64,000 nt of DNA from Sebastes aleutianus (lineage: Eukaryota; Chordata; Actinopteri; Perciformes; Sebastidae), in NCBI GenBank assembly GCA_916700875.1, contig CAKAKS010000013.1, positions 10,494,391 through 10,558,390 of the forward strand, written 5' to 3'. Positions 25,801 through 31,793 of this stretch are shown here, piece by piece. The notes beneath the pieces were generated by a model, which saw nothing but the letters and a program-made list of their open reading frames with translations, made no database searches and was not told the origin of the DNA. The position numbers and the translations under genes are program-made. The stretch's first letter is position 1; each line of letters starts with the position of its first letter.

Positions 25801-27679
25801 CACCTGTCCGACTCAATACTCTAACACACTTTCTGTCTGACAGTGTGTGTGTGTGTGTGTGTGTGTGACAGAAAGGTACAAATATTTAAATCTATTTACT
25901 GAGATGCAGACTTCCTCAATAACACTGCCACCTCTAAACCAAACCAAATGCACCCACCTGCTGCATACCCTCAGTGTCCCTCCATCTCTTCTCTCAGCCC
26001 ACGACAGGACAGATGGAGCAGAGGCAGAGCACTCACTCCTTCACAGTGAGCTGTCATCGCTGCATTTCATTTACTACGCAAATGTTCATCAAATTTAAAC
26101 ACATCTTATTTTCTCCACATTCCCTCTGAATGAATCTCTCTTCTGGCACAGGTTGTTGCTGTTTCTAATGAGCTGTTTAGGCTGAAGAGAATTCAGGTAA
26201 TGAAGGATATATTGATTATTATGCATTTGGACACTTAACTGTAGAAAGTAACTCCTTCAAACACCACGACAGGTGCCCTGATGGCTGATTCCTACCCTCA
26301 GCAAACAACTGCTGAAATACATCTATCAGCTGTGCAGACGTGGCCTTGTTAACATTTAACACTTCAAACATCAAGTCTCAATTGACCTTTCAACAACAGA
26401 GCTCTGAATTCAGGAGTTCTGGCTGTGATCACACCTAAATTAGGAGGGTGACCTACTGTACTGTAGTGTACACACAGTGACTTTCTGTGTAGTTAAATCA
26501 AGTGTGCAGATAGCTGTGACAATCCTGTTCTTCAACTGTGTGGCTACTGTAGGTGCAAATGTGTATTTTTAGCTGTGCCAGTGGGCGTGGCTCTGGGGAT
26601 GGCAATGTTGGTCAGTCAGAAGCAAATATTAGCATGCTAACACACGGTTTCCAATGGGGAACTGCTGCCGGTTTTTATATATATATACTGTATATATATA
26701 TATATATATATATAAATAGTGCATAAAAATGCAAGAATAGTATAAATAAATATGAATATTAGTTCAATTGTACTGTATACTGTCAATAAATGCAGTGTTA
26801 ATGTAAACCAGATTATTGCACAGCTGAGTTAATGCGCTAAATTATTGTTCTGTTAAATGGGTATTGCACAGTTGAAGATATAATAAATGATGGTGTTATA
26901 GCTGCTGATAGGGGTACAAAATTATAAATATACTGTATGTTGTATATAGATGTATAAATATACAACACTTTACAATCTAATAAACATGTCTACCGTTCTC
27001 TAGACGAGACAAGGGTATATTTGATCCTAAATACAATCTGTTGACTTTATGTTGTTGACGTCTGTATGACAATAAAGTAGAATGAATTAAATGTCTGTCT
27101 TAGTTTCAGCAGTTTACAGTAAATGTTTGTACCGGTAGTTGCACGGAACTTTCACTGGCACGTGTTCCATGACGAGCACAAAAGGGCGTTGCACGTCGTC
27201 AGTAAGGGCAGCTGGTTAGGTCGGCATCGATGCAGCTCGCTGTTGGAGGGTTTTATAACCCACTTCCACTCCCCGCTAACTGGTTTGGGATGGCACTTAA
27301 TATGGCGAACGCGCAAACAGAGTGGAAGTGGGTATGGAGAGGGTGAAGGGGGTGGATTGGAATTGGGCCTTAATTTCAGCACCATCAAGATGGCTTGCTA
27401 TTGGTCAATGGTGCAAAATTCGAGGGTCAAAGTTCACCAGCGTAGTTTAAAATGCTGGTGTTGTCAGGCCTTTAGTGTTTGAGCATCGATCTCCATTTCA
27501 CATGTCAGCAGTCAAAAAGTCTTGCATAGAAGCAGAGGAGACTCACTCAGACTGCCCAGCTGTTTGATGATGGCTGCCAGGGTGCTGTTGGTCACACACT
27601 CCAGTTCACTGGTCACCCCGTCCGGCAACGCCCCACGGCACAGGTGCCTGGGCTCGATGTTCCTCTTCACCAACGGCAT
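1839..27679 (-). CDS. wasf3: wasf3 (WAVE3), 5' six coding exons, partial gene
   Basis: The coding exons are 27679-27547, 23211-23077, 13091-12938, 11562-11445, 8026-7982 and 1972-1839. Joined, they give 239 codons plus 2 nt without a stop, and every junction keeps phase across GT-AG introns. The product starts MPLVKRNIEPRHLCRGALP and carries HAEDIFGELF, TQLDSTVEE, SLQDINMRKAFKSSTIQDQQ, PPPLNILSPYR and FYTDPSYFFNLWKEKML, the signature of the WAVE homology domain. The family member is chosen as WASF3 because TSELECVTNSTLAAII, QLDSTVEE and VRKARNRRQEWN follow WASF3 rather than WASF1/2 as I remember them. Known role: WAVE proteins sit in a cytoplasmic complex with CYFIP, NAP1, ABI and BRK1 and activate Arp2/3 downstream of Rac. 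The proline-rich stretch and C-terminal VCA module lie left of the window, so about half of a typical ~500-residue protein is seen. Which teleost paralogue (a or b) it is cannot be decided. The first, untranslated exon was not located. Confidence 0.96.
2450..2700 (+). mobile_element. Inverted-repeat element, 'GCTGCAACTA' family (degenerate)
   Basis: Shares GATTATTTTCATTATTGATT, TTTGGTCTATAAAATGTCAG and an end reading GCAGCTCTA with the copies at 30518-30823 and 37973-38327, which lie in the opposite orientation. The ends of the better copies (TAGAGCTGCAAC and GTTGCAGCCCTA) form terminal inverted repeats. The family is short, AT-rich and non-coding, a non-autonomous DNA transposon. This copy is the most degraded of the three. 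Confidence 0.75.
2881..3657. mobile_element. TTAA-flanked non-autonomous element, copy 1
   Basis: The ends are TTAAAGGGACTGTTTGTAAG and, inverted, TTACCAACAGTCCCTTTAA, giving perfect terminal inverted repeats bounded by TTAA. The interior is GC-richer than its surroundings. A second copy lies at 28617-29304 in the same orientation. TTAA at both edges fits piggyBac-type target choice, though the TTAA may also simply be part of the repeat. The minus-strand open frame shared by both copies is not convincing as a gene. Confidence 0.8.
4041..4342. mobile_element. Short TTAA-flanked MITE
   Basis: Terminal inverted repeats TTAAAGAGGACCTATTATGC and, inverted, GCATGATAGGTTGTCTTTAA bound a 302-bp non-coding segment. 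The family is different from the 2881-3657 element but has the same TTAA edges. Confidence 0.8.
4496..5757 (+). mobile_element. Tc1-type DNA transposon, copy 1 (defective)
   Basis: Inverted repeats of about 230 bp (4498-4730 and 5523-5755) start CTGGAAAAACAAAGTTCGG and end GGTAAACAGTGTATT, set in AT dinucleotides. The interior (4740-5390) is a transposase remnant. It contains FSDES, VMVWGGISLTGKTRLVII, HLNAVRYRDEILQPV, the C-terminal LADLQRILVEEWNAIPQQRV and YGSSTRY. The N-terminal DNA-binding part is missing. The stretch that should carry the second catalytic aspartate is deleted after HNLEPNS with a frameshift. The copy cannot make active transposase but keeps its ends. The same structure recurs at 36696-37957. 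Confidence 0.92.
5790..6835 (+). mobile_element. L2-type non-LTR retrotransposon 3' fragment
   Basis: Reverse-transcriptase remnants are VLSPLLYAIYTHDC, TDDTTLVGLITGGDES (in place of the usual ADDT box) and LTEWCARNNLSLNTKNT. Further on come VRKAQQRFHFLRVLRRNRLK, ESVLAYSIPVWY and the terminal LLPSGRRYRS-like motif in another frame. The 3' UTR ends CAATGACAATAAAGG, followed by (ATTCT)n at about 6807-6829, a short-repeat tail typical of L2/CR1-like LINEs. A (TTA)n run lies at 6657-6699. It is 5'-truncated and frameshifted. The insertion starts about 30 bp after the Tc1 copy. Confidence 0.88.
6840..7425 (+). mobile_element. Dispersed repeat, inverted partner of 24030-24705
   Basis: In inverted orientation it matches 24030-24705: the CTCTCATTGGC block, the ACCCGTGTCTCGCGCTCTCA block, GCATGCTAGATATCTGG and the TAACGAGGCGTTAC-like end all recur. 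It is non-coding. The ends are poorly preserved here. A non-autonomous DNA element is the likely nature. Confidence 0.7.
7426..7975. other. wasf3 intron, no recognised feature
   Basis: AT-rich unique-looking sequence between a dispersed repeat and wasf3 exon five. Nothing else is seen. Confidence 0.6.
7982..8026 (-). CDS. wasf3: wasf3 fifth coding exon (45 nt)
   Basis: This tiny phase-0 exon of 15 codons, EQQKQVEDPGREVKK, lies between acceptor GTCTGGCAG and donor GTCAGT. It is too short to be found as an open frame. It is recognised because EVKK followed by VRKARNRRQEWN in the next exon is the WASF3 basic region. Its middle (QVEDPG) differs from the mammalian sequence as I remember it, so this is the most variable exon seen here. 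The acceptor lies about 120 nt from a long (CA)n array. Confidence 0.9.
8143..8279 (+). repeat. (CA)n microsatellite
   Basis: About 137 bp of CA with regular interruptions by AAACA. It lies in the wasf3 intron 117 bp upstream, in the transcribed sense, of the exon-five acceptor. Confidence 0.97.
8460..8770 (+). repeat. G-rich low-complexity stretch with (GAG)n
   Basis: GT-rich, then G-rich DNA, with a (GGA)n run at about 8707-8743 followed by a run of Gs at 8749-8756. No exon is seen. Confidence 0.8.
8771..10390. other. wasf3 intron with a palindromic repeat
   Basis: No coding exon. Around 9440-9650, GTATACATACAATTGGGACA and the nearly inverted TATGTATTGGGACATACTAA recur, as in fish MITEs built on AGTATGTCCCAATAC. 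Elsewhere nothing is recognised. At 10232-10247 there is a small palindrome GGTACCTTTCGGTACG. Confidence 0.5.
10395..10735 (+). mobile_element. LINE reverse-transcriptase C-terminal fragment
   Basis: Frame with VSWFGTLPLKDRNRLSQIIK, SLYTRQLQRIASYISHDDSH and LLPSGWRFRVPRCRTKRYRN, ending SFVPAAIVHLNNS and a stop. This is the characteristic end of the ORF2 protein of L2-like fish LINEs. It is severely 5'-truncated. It is more divergent from the 5790-6560 fragment than from other fish LINEs I remember, so it is probably a different subfamily. Confidence 0.85.
10736..11340. other. LINE 3' flank and intron
   Basis: AT-rich, no exon. The first part may be the LINE 3' untranslated region. Nothing else is recognised. 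Confidence 0.5.
11346..11419 (+). repeat. (CA)n microsatellite beside a wasf3 donor
   Basis: An uninterrupted CA run of about 72 bp. In the wasf3 transcript it reads as (UG)n and begins 26 nt after the end of exon four. Confidence 0.98.
11445..11562 (-). CDS. wasf3: wasf3 fourth coding exon
   Basis: The 118-nt exon lies between acceptor CCATGCAG and donor GTACGG. It codes residues up to 180: DDKKDALKFYTDPSYFFNLW, KEKMLQATEDKRKEKRRQK. It is the last part of the WAVE homology domain plus the start of the basic region that in this family binds acidic phosphoinositides. A long (GT)n tract, in the transcribed sense, begins about 25 nt after the donor. Confidence 0.96.
11570..12660. other. wasf3 intron, no recognised feature
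   Basis: AT-rich. A T-rich low-complexity part lies at about 12165-12310. No exon or mobile element is identified. Confidence 0.5.
12665..12900 (+). mobile_element. Dispersed repeat 'GTGACGTCACCC' family, copy 1
   Basis: Shares GTGGACGTAGTCACTGTGAC, GTGACGTCACCCATT and TTTTGGCTGTCACCATCT with 34608-34860 and 53150-53370. The distal part (CTCATTTTCTCATAGACTTC) is matched, inverted, at 49660-49740. It is a common non-coding fish interspersed element and ends close to wasf3 exon three. Confidence 0.75.
12938..13091 (-). CDS. wasf3: wasf3 third coding exon
   Basis: The 154-nt exon lies between acceptor TTTCAG and donor GTCAGT. It codes residues 90-140 plus two bases: V, SLQDINMRKAFKSSTIQDQQ, VVSRTSVPNPVVEMYHRC, DKPPPLNILSPYR. 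SLQDI..RKAFKSST and PPPLNIL are strongly conserved in WAVE1-3. The exon joins on both sides to complete GTC and AGG codons. Confidence 0.96.
13100..13930. other. wasf3 intron, no recognised feature
   Basis: Unique-looking AT-rich DNA. Open frames here are short and match no protein family I know. Confidence 0.5.
13935..15223 (+). mobile_element. Interspersed element with GGGATGT ends, copy 1
   Basis: The left end reads GGGGATGTGACGATACCAG. The right end, inverted, reads TTAGGGATGTCACGAGAACC. The inside matches, in inverted orientation, 20154-22157: TTCCACGATTCTC, AAAAACAAAAGTAAAACAAT and GACGAGAGCTAGTTA. It is about 1.3 kb and non-coding, a non-autonomous DNA transposon; hAT-like ends are possible. 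It contains an internal pair AGTTTGACGGCATA / TATGCCGTCAAAC around 14810-14915, forming a local palindrome. Confidence 0.75.
15410..16060. repeat. Cluster of short CA/GT microsatellites
   Basis: CA or GT runs lie at about 15411-15428, 15443-15457, 15535-15566, 15602-15615, 15858-15890 and 15998-16011, separated by unremarkable DNA. No exon is seen. Confidence 0.85.
16051..16316 (+). repeat. Compound GT / CA array with ACGAACC spacers
   Basis: (GT)n at 16052-16080 is followed by (CA)n from 16095. This inverted order can fold back on itself. From 16126 the CA tract is broken at regular 12-30 bp steps by CGAACC (CACACGAACCCA), forming a second-level tandem repeat up to 16262. Confidence 0.95.
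16455..16660 (-). mobile_element. tRNA-derived SINE
   Basis: Read on the minus strand it begins GGGGCGCCTGGGTTAGCTCA, with an A box (TTAGCTCAGTTGGTAGAGC), a B box (GGGTTCGAATCCGGCC), a pyrimidine-rich body (CCACTCTCTCTCTCCCCCC) and a poly(A) tail visible as the T run at 16456-16472. The spacing of the boxes fits a tRNA head, but the arms no longer pair as a functional tRNA. An RNA polymerase III SINE is therefore the better call. Confidence 0.88.
16661..16911. repeat. (CA)n and intron sequence
   Basis: A (CA)n run at 16674-16702 adjoins the SINE head. The rest is ordinary intron. Confidence 0.8.
16912..17780. mobile_element. MITE-like element with TAGGGTTGGGTGAT ends
   Basis: The left end TAGGGTTGGGTGATTGGACG is matched by the inverted right end TTAGGGTCGGGTGATATGTT. 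About 870 bp of AT-rich non-coding DNA lies between, including GCGATTCAATATTGCGATTG. The element is a degraded non-autonomous DNA transposon. Confidence 0.65.
17781..18715. other. wasf3 intron, no recognised feature
   Basis: AT-rich, without exons. No repeat family is identified. Confidence 0.5.
18716..19325 (+). repeat. Long pyrimidine-rich tract
   Basis: About 600 bp built from CCTTCCTTTAATTGTCCC-like words, imperfectly repeated at 30-60 bp intervals, ending in (TTTC)n at 19296-19317. It produces shadow open frames on both strands but no gene. Confidence 0.9.
19355..20153 (+). repeat. Long purine-rich tract with (GA)n
   Basis: About 800 bp of mainly A and G, with a pure (GA)n run at 19720-19769. 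The segment around 19880-19930 (GGAGGGAGAGAAGAAGAGGG) is repeated at about 20038-20060, a local duplication with a period near 158 bp. It changes strand bias relative to 18716-19325. Confidence 0.9.
20154..22157 (-). mobile_element. Interspersed element with GGGATGT ends, copy 2 (minisatellite inside)
   Basis: In inverted orientation this matches 13935-15223: TTAGGGATGTAATGAGAACC is one end and TTTCTGATATGTATTTCATT the other. Shared inner blocks include ATTGTTTTACTTTTG, GAGAATCGTGGAATT and TAACTAGCTCTCGTC. The copy is longer because a 30-bp minisatellite (20425-21380) has expanded inside it. It sits in the middle of a purine-rich tract that resumes at 22158. Confidence 0.75.
20425..21380 (+). 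repeat. 30-bp minisatellite, open in one frame
   Basis: About 32 units containing CCTAAACCTAAAGAAGTT and TAGTTTTGTTGCC or TAGTTTTATTTCC variants. GTTGCC and ATTTCC units often alternate. Because 30 is divisible by three and the unit has no stop, a 293-codon frame of KPKEVVVL repeats results. From about 21265 the unit lengthens with a GCAGAA insertion and the frame is lost. No start context, splice site or homologue supports translation. Confidence 0.95.
22158..22440 (+). repeat. Purine-rich tract (continuation)
   Basis: About 280 bp of GA-rich DNA resembling 19355-20153 in composition. Together the two flank the element at 20154-22157. Confidence 0.85.
22570..22612 (+). repeat. (GT)n microsatellite
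   Basis: An uninterrupted GT run. A (CA)n run follows at 22846-22888, so the two form an inverted dinucleotide pair about 235 bp apart in the wasf3 intron. Confidence 0.97.
22846..22888 (+). repeat. (CA)n microsatellite
   Basis: An uninterrupted CA run in the wasf3 intron, about 190 bp from the second coding exon. Confidence 0.97.
23077..23211 (-). CDS. wasf3: wasf3 second coding exon
   Basis: The 135-nt exon runs from acceptor CGTCCAG to donor GTCTGT. The split serine codon A|GT joins exactly with the previous exon. It codes residues 45-89: SRHAEDIFGELFKEANSFY, LRMSSLQERVDQLAVKV, TQLDSTVEE. It continues the helical WAVE homology domain; the heptad-like LQERVDQLAVKV segment matches the coiled-coil bundle of the complex. 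The first T of the donor consensus is kept, but position +3 is C rather than the usual A or G. Confidence 0.95.
23220..24029. other. wasf3 intron, no recognised feature
   Basis: No exon or clear mobile element. The GATGGATGGATG run near 23545 is a short microsatellite. Confidence 0.5.
24030..24705 (-). mobile_element. Dispersed repeat, inverted partner of 6840-7425
   Basis: GTAACGCCTCACACTACATG, AATGAGAGCGCGAGACACGG, GGGTCGCCTGTAACAACAGG and CATGTGGTGGGAAAACCACA are the inverted counterparts of blocks at 6925-7420. The copy is slightly longer and better preserved. No coding capacity is apparent. Confidence 0.75.
24980..25075 (+). repeat. Degenerate CGCACGCTCG low-complexity tract
   Basis: About 95 bp of ACGCACGCTCGCAAGC-like words. 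The sequence is purine/pyrimidine-alternating and rich in CpG, which is unusual in this AT-rich intron. Confidence 0.9.
25076..25305 (+). mobile_element. SINE 3' body
   Basis: GTGTCTTTGAGCAAGATACT, GTGTGAATGGGTGAATG, AGCTTTTAGTGGTCGG and GGTGCTATATTAATGCAAG, ending CCATTTGCCATTT, form the conserved body and tail of a widespread fish SINE. The tRNA head is not clear; a simple-sequence tract takes its place. Confidence 0.75.
25310..25510 (+). repeat. Dispersed repeat shared with 48640-48840
   Basis: TTAATTGTGGATTATTACTA, AACCTTTCTCTGTCTAAAAT and GGACTGAGAGCAGCA recur in the same order at 48640-48785. Only part of the element is present here. Confidence 0.7.
25511..27120. other. wasf3 first intron, mostly featureless
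   Basis: A (GT)n run lies at 25844-25867 and an AT dinucleotide palindromic run at 26676-26714. No exons are seen. Confidence 0.5.
27121..27485. repeat. GC-richer unclassified block
   Basis: The block contains CCACTTCCACTCCCCGC and, inverted, GAGTGGAAGTGGGTATGGAG, so it can fold. A 119-codon frame crosses it, but the residues match no family I know. A degraded transposon is more likely than a gene. Confidence 0.4.
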
Positions 27680-27691
27680 GCTGGTCTACGC
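27547..27691 (-). CDS. wasf3: wasf3 first coding exon (with 12 nt of 5' UTR)
   Basis: The ATG is at 27679-27677. The exon starts after a pyrimidine-rich acceptor (TTCCTCAG) at 27692-27693 and ends before donor GTGAGT at 27546. It codes residues 1-44 plus one base: MPLVKRNIEPRHLC, then RGALPDGVTSELECVTN, then STLAAIIKQLGSL. This is the beginning of the WAVE homology domain that packs against ABI and BRK1 in the WAVE complex. The start is chosen because family members begin with MPLVKR(N/Y)I. The 12 nt before the ATG are the end of the 5' UTR, so at least one upstream non-coding exon must exist. Confidence 0.96.
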
Positions 27692-28610
27692 CTGAGGAAA
27701 GAGACATGATTGGATTATGGCACTGCTATCTGTATGGTTTTATGACATCACACCCTAAATATGGTCTAGATACCCAAAACTGTCTGAAGCTGCTGAACTG
27801 ATTCCACTGTGTGTCTTTTGACATTTGTTAACATGCTGTAGAAGAATACAGCTCCACACTGACAGATAAGGAAGGAGAAGAAAGCTGAGGGAGAAATGGG
27901 CTAGTGTTCAGCTGGGAGTCCTGATGGAGACGGAGGTGTCATGTCCGCCGCAGGGCGCAGTCACTGATCACACCGCTTAGTGTCAATGCTGCTGGGATGA
28001 GCCCAGAGTCAAATGAGCTGGAATGAAGTTTTTAAATGGTGCTAACGAGCCGCAACCGTAGCCAGACAAACCACGAGGGATAGAGAGAGGGTGACATAGT
28101 GAAGAAAGACAGAGAGTGAGAGGGTGAAAGAGTGCTAGAGAGCAACAGACAGTGTGAGAGAAGAAAGAGGAAAGAGTGTCTGTTAGAGCTACATAGTATA
28201 GATCCAGTAGGTCATATGATCCAGAAAAGCTTCGGTTATCACAGTAACAGAGACAAAATGGGATTTAACATTGAAGCAAATGAGTCTGTGTAATCTCAAA
28301 GGGTCTATGGAGCTTTTTAACTCCTACATTGTTTTTGTTTGATGACCTTCACCTTTACTGGAAGTTAATGGATGATTCTGAGCTGCATCTGTCAGTGCAA
28401 AGAGTACCAAAAGGATGAAGAGAATTGTTGGCTAGTAAACTGAACCTTTCATCTTCCCCTAAAAGCCCCAGAATCGGATCACTTTCTTCTCCTCTGGTAT
28501 CTCCTTCTTGACAAGTGCATCTTTTGAAAAAAAAATTTGGTTGAAGTGTGCAACTTTTGGGTTGAAATATGCATTTAAAAAAAAAAAAAAATTGAATGCA
28601 TAATGTTTGG
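27692..28610. other. wasf3 upstream intron or promoter-side DNA
   Basis: This must contain intron upstream of the first coding exon. A non-coding first exon of wasf3 may be here or further right, but I cannot identify it. AG-rich low-complexity DNA lies at 28075-28180. Confidence 0.5.
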
Positions 28611-28616
28611 TATGAA

Positions 28617-29304
28617 TTATTAACAGCAACACCTGTGGCCGTTAAGTCAACGAAAGTCAGCGTCCTGTTGCTCGCATTTGTGCTCGCTCTACATAGACAT
28701 GAAGGAGCATCCCTCAAAACAGTGAGGAGACACACGTCAGCTAAAAGCACAATATCACTCTATATTTCAGCTGCTTGGCAGTAATGTTAGCTGACCAGAC
28801 CAAGGTCTCTCCATGAATCAATGCTGATCCTAGTGTGTTTTGGTCGGAGACGATAAGGTTTCTCTCTGCTTAGCCCCGTCACTTCACAAGACACGGGAAA
28901 CCTCTGTTGGTCTGGAGGAGCTGCAGCAGTTATTTCTGCACAAACGTCCACTGTACATTCACTAGATATTCTCAGAGCTAAACTAACTCTTCTGCAGTGT
29001 GGAGTGTGCGCGCATGCACGTGAGAGAAGAGCGAAAAAGCGAGAACGAGCGCGAAGTGTGAGTGAAGGCAGGCAGAGGAACAGAGTACAGCAGAGACTCC
29101 GGTCCTGGAGACCAAAGCTACGGTCTCCCCCGCGTCCTCCGACCGCGGCCAACACTGTTTAACAGACGGGCTTCACTAGATACAACCAAGAGGTTTTGGT
29201 GCTTCACTGTAGTTTGTGTCTGAACAGCGTAGCCACACGCGAGCGCGCATGGGACACCGACCTGCAACGATTTATACGTGTAAGAAGTTACAAACAGTTC
29301 CATT
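28617..29304. mobile_element. TTAA-type element, copy 2
   Basis: The interior is nearly the same as 2910-3650: CACCTGTGGCCGTTAAGTCA, GTCACTTCACAAGACACGGG and TCCTCCGACCGCGGCCAACA. The left end is degraded and the right end reads GTAAGAAGTTACAAACAG. It has a ~20-bp insertion in the GAGAGAAGAGCG region compared with copy 1. Confidence 0.85.
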
Positions 29305-30515
29305 GACTTCAGCTGTAGACTGTATTTCTACCACGCTCTCTGAAGTAAATGATCATGACCGACAGAGAGAGAAAGTGAGGGAGAGAAGTTGGATAAACGA
29401 GAGAGACCACAGAGCTGAACACATGAGAGGGAACCGCTCAGCTCCGCTCAGTTTGGACTCAACTCTCTATGTGGGACACGCTTGTTATTTTTGGGCCATG
29501 ATTTTGTGTGAGAGTGTGTGTGCCTCTGAATTAAAGTGTGTGTAACTTCTTGCTGCATGTGAAAGAGTGTACATATGTGCATGTGGGAGGTGTGTGCGTT
29601 CCCAGGTCAATGCTCTGGAAACGTCCCAGTCTTGCACTCTCTCCCACGCTTTTAATATGATGTTTGGCACAATGAATGTTTCAGAGATGAGAAGAGTGAA
29701 TGGAGGTAAACACAAACACAGGGATTCGCTGCCAAAATGGGTTGAATATTTATGATAAAAGACGTGCTAAAACCCACTGACCAGGCACAAAATGTGCACA
29801 CGCTCCTTAATTTGTTTGTCCAGACTGAACCACACATGCCACCTTTAATAAAAAGTGACTGGTTTGTCCTCTTTACGTCTCTCTCTCTCCCGCTCTTCCT
29901 CCTCCTAATAGCTTCTGACATTCAATTACACAAACCACCTCAGACTGCGCCGACTCGTCTGAAGAGTGATCGAGCTTCCCCGATATGGACCCCCTCCTCC
30001 AGCTGTTGTAAATAATCTAACACCATGGCTGTTTCAGAATACATACACGCTCCTACTCATCCTCCAATAGCTGCTCTTCATTCCTTATTTGTCTCCACCC
30101 CTCCCCACTCGTCCCCGGTATATTCTCGCTCTACATCTTCTCTCCATCTCCGCCTGGTTTCATTAATAAACCAGTAAGGGTGAATATCTCTTCCTCTGAC
30201 TCCCCAGTGCCCAACACAGACCGTGTTGATCTGAGAGTGAGTGTGTGTGTGTTTTATAACAGGGATTGTGTGTGAGGGATGCTAGATGTTGATGCCCATT
30301 TAGTCTGGGTTTGAGATGTAGGTGCTTAAGCATGAAATACACACTGACTGCATTTTGACCTAAAGGCTCTTATCCTCCTCACAGAAACCCATTCAGGTCA
30401 GCTGCAGGGCAGAGTGACATCAGCCTGATAGAAACACACTGGAGAGAGAAGAAGGATGAACAAAGAAATACCCAGAATGCTTTAATGCTTTAATGTTTCC
30501 TGCAATTCAAATTTA
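29305..30515. other. Intergenic, no recognised feature
   Basis: No exon with acceptor, frame and donor could be matched to a known protein. A short GT-rich tract lies at 30239-30251. Confidence 0.5.
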
Positions 30516-30517
30516 GC

Positions 30518-30823
30518 AGAGTTGCAACGATTAATTGATTTGTTGTCAACTATTAAATTTATCACCAAAAAGTAAAGTATTTTTTTGAGAAAAAGAGTCT
30601 AAATTCTCTGCTACCAGCTTCTTAAATGTGAATATTTTCTGGTTTCTTTCCTCCTCTATGACAGTAAACTAAATATCAGAGTTGTGGACATTTGCGGACG
30701 TCATCTTGATTGACATTTTTCACCATTTGCTGACATCTTATAGACCAAACAACTGATCGATGAATGGAGAAAATAATCAAAAGATTAATCAACATTGAAA
30801 ATAATAGTTAGTTGCAGCCCTAA
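30518..30823 (-). mobile_element. Inverted-repeat element, 'GCTGCAACTA' family, copy 2
   Basis: Begins AGAGTTGCAACGATTAATTG and ends GATAGTTAGTTGCAGCCCTAA-like sequence (TTAGTTGCAGCCCTAAT), the inverted terminal repeats of the family. Internally it shares TTCTTAAATGTGAATATTTT, ACAGTAAACTAAATATCAG and TTATAGACCAAACAACTGAT with 37973-38327. Confidence 0.85.
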
Positions 30824-31264
30824 TATATAGTTTTATTATAATTTCACAAGCTGGTTTCTTTGTCATGTTTTAAATACAAAACTCCTGGTCAGATAGTGAT
30901 CCTGGTAGTCACAATGTGTCAGAGGCTACAGAAGAGTCAATGACAGAACCAACGGGAATCTCTCGGACACCACAACACAAATCTCCATCAAGGACAAAGT
31001 CTTTGTCTTTGTCTATCAGCTTGCAGTCTTTCACAACCTCCAAGACACGTAAAGGTGTCAGCAGTATGGAGCAAAATACAAAAACAGCAAAAACTTGTGC
31101 ACAATCTAAGAATTCAAACTCTTGAATTAATACTTTGTGCACTTGATTTAGCATAATTTATCACTGTAATGCCATTAGTCTTGTCCTGCTAGTACCCTCG
31201 ACACTACGGAGAGCTTGGATATAATACGCTTTTATTTTGAAATTGGACTGAAACATGTATATAC
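30824..31264. other. Intergenic, no recognised feature
   Basis: No recognisable gene. Short open frames on both strands are mutual shadows. Confidence 0.5.
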
Positions 31265-31793
31265 AGTACACAGACAGTGTGTAGGATTTGTCTACATCTA
31301 GTGGTGTGGTTGCAGATTGCAACCAACTGAGTACCCCTCCACTCACTCCTCCCTTTCCAAGGCTGAGGTAACGTGAGCCGCCGAGTGCAAAACCGTGGAA
31401 ACGCTGTTCACCTCGCTCAGAGACCATCCATACCATAATAACACAACTGAAGTCAGACAGCAGCTGGTGGTACCACGGTTTAACACTCTGCGGCTCACGT
31501 TACCGCAGTTTCACCAGCGTGTCGGAGAACTACGGTGGCCTTCAGGTCTCTCTCTAGAGCCAGAGTTCGGTGTGTCCGTTCTGGGCTACTGTAGAAACAT
31601 GGAGGAGCAACATGAAGAGGACTCCATGAGGAGGACCTGCTCCCTATGTAGACATGAAGGACTCATTGTAAGCTAACGGAAACACAACCATTCTTAGTTT
31701 CAGGTGATTATACACTAATGAAAACATAGTTATGAATATTATATTCCATTTCTTCTAATAGATCCCTATAATTGTTACACACTGGTCCTTTAA
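31265..31793. mobile_element. MITE 'GGACCAGTGTGTA' family, copy 1
   Basis: Ends CAGTGTGTAGGATTTG and, inverted, TTTAAAGGACCAGTGTGTAA. The body contains TTCTGGGCTACTGTAGAAAC and TTTCAGGTGATTATACACTA, which recur at 39822-40008 and (inverted) 57143-57485. An internal inverted pair, AACGTGAGCCGC at 31371 and GCGGCTCACGTTACC at 31491, makes a stem of its own. Confidence 0.8.

Noticed and set aside
27123..27482. A possible single-exon gene of 119 codons
   Set aside because: The residues match no family I know, there is a competing frame on the other strand, and the block has internal inverted repeats like a degraded transposon.
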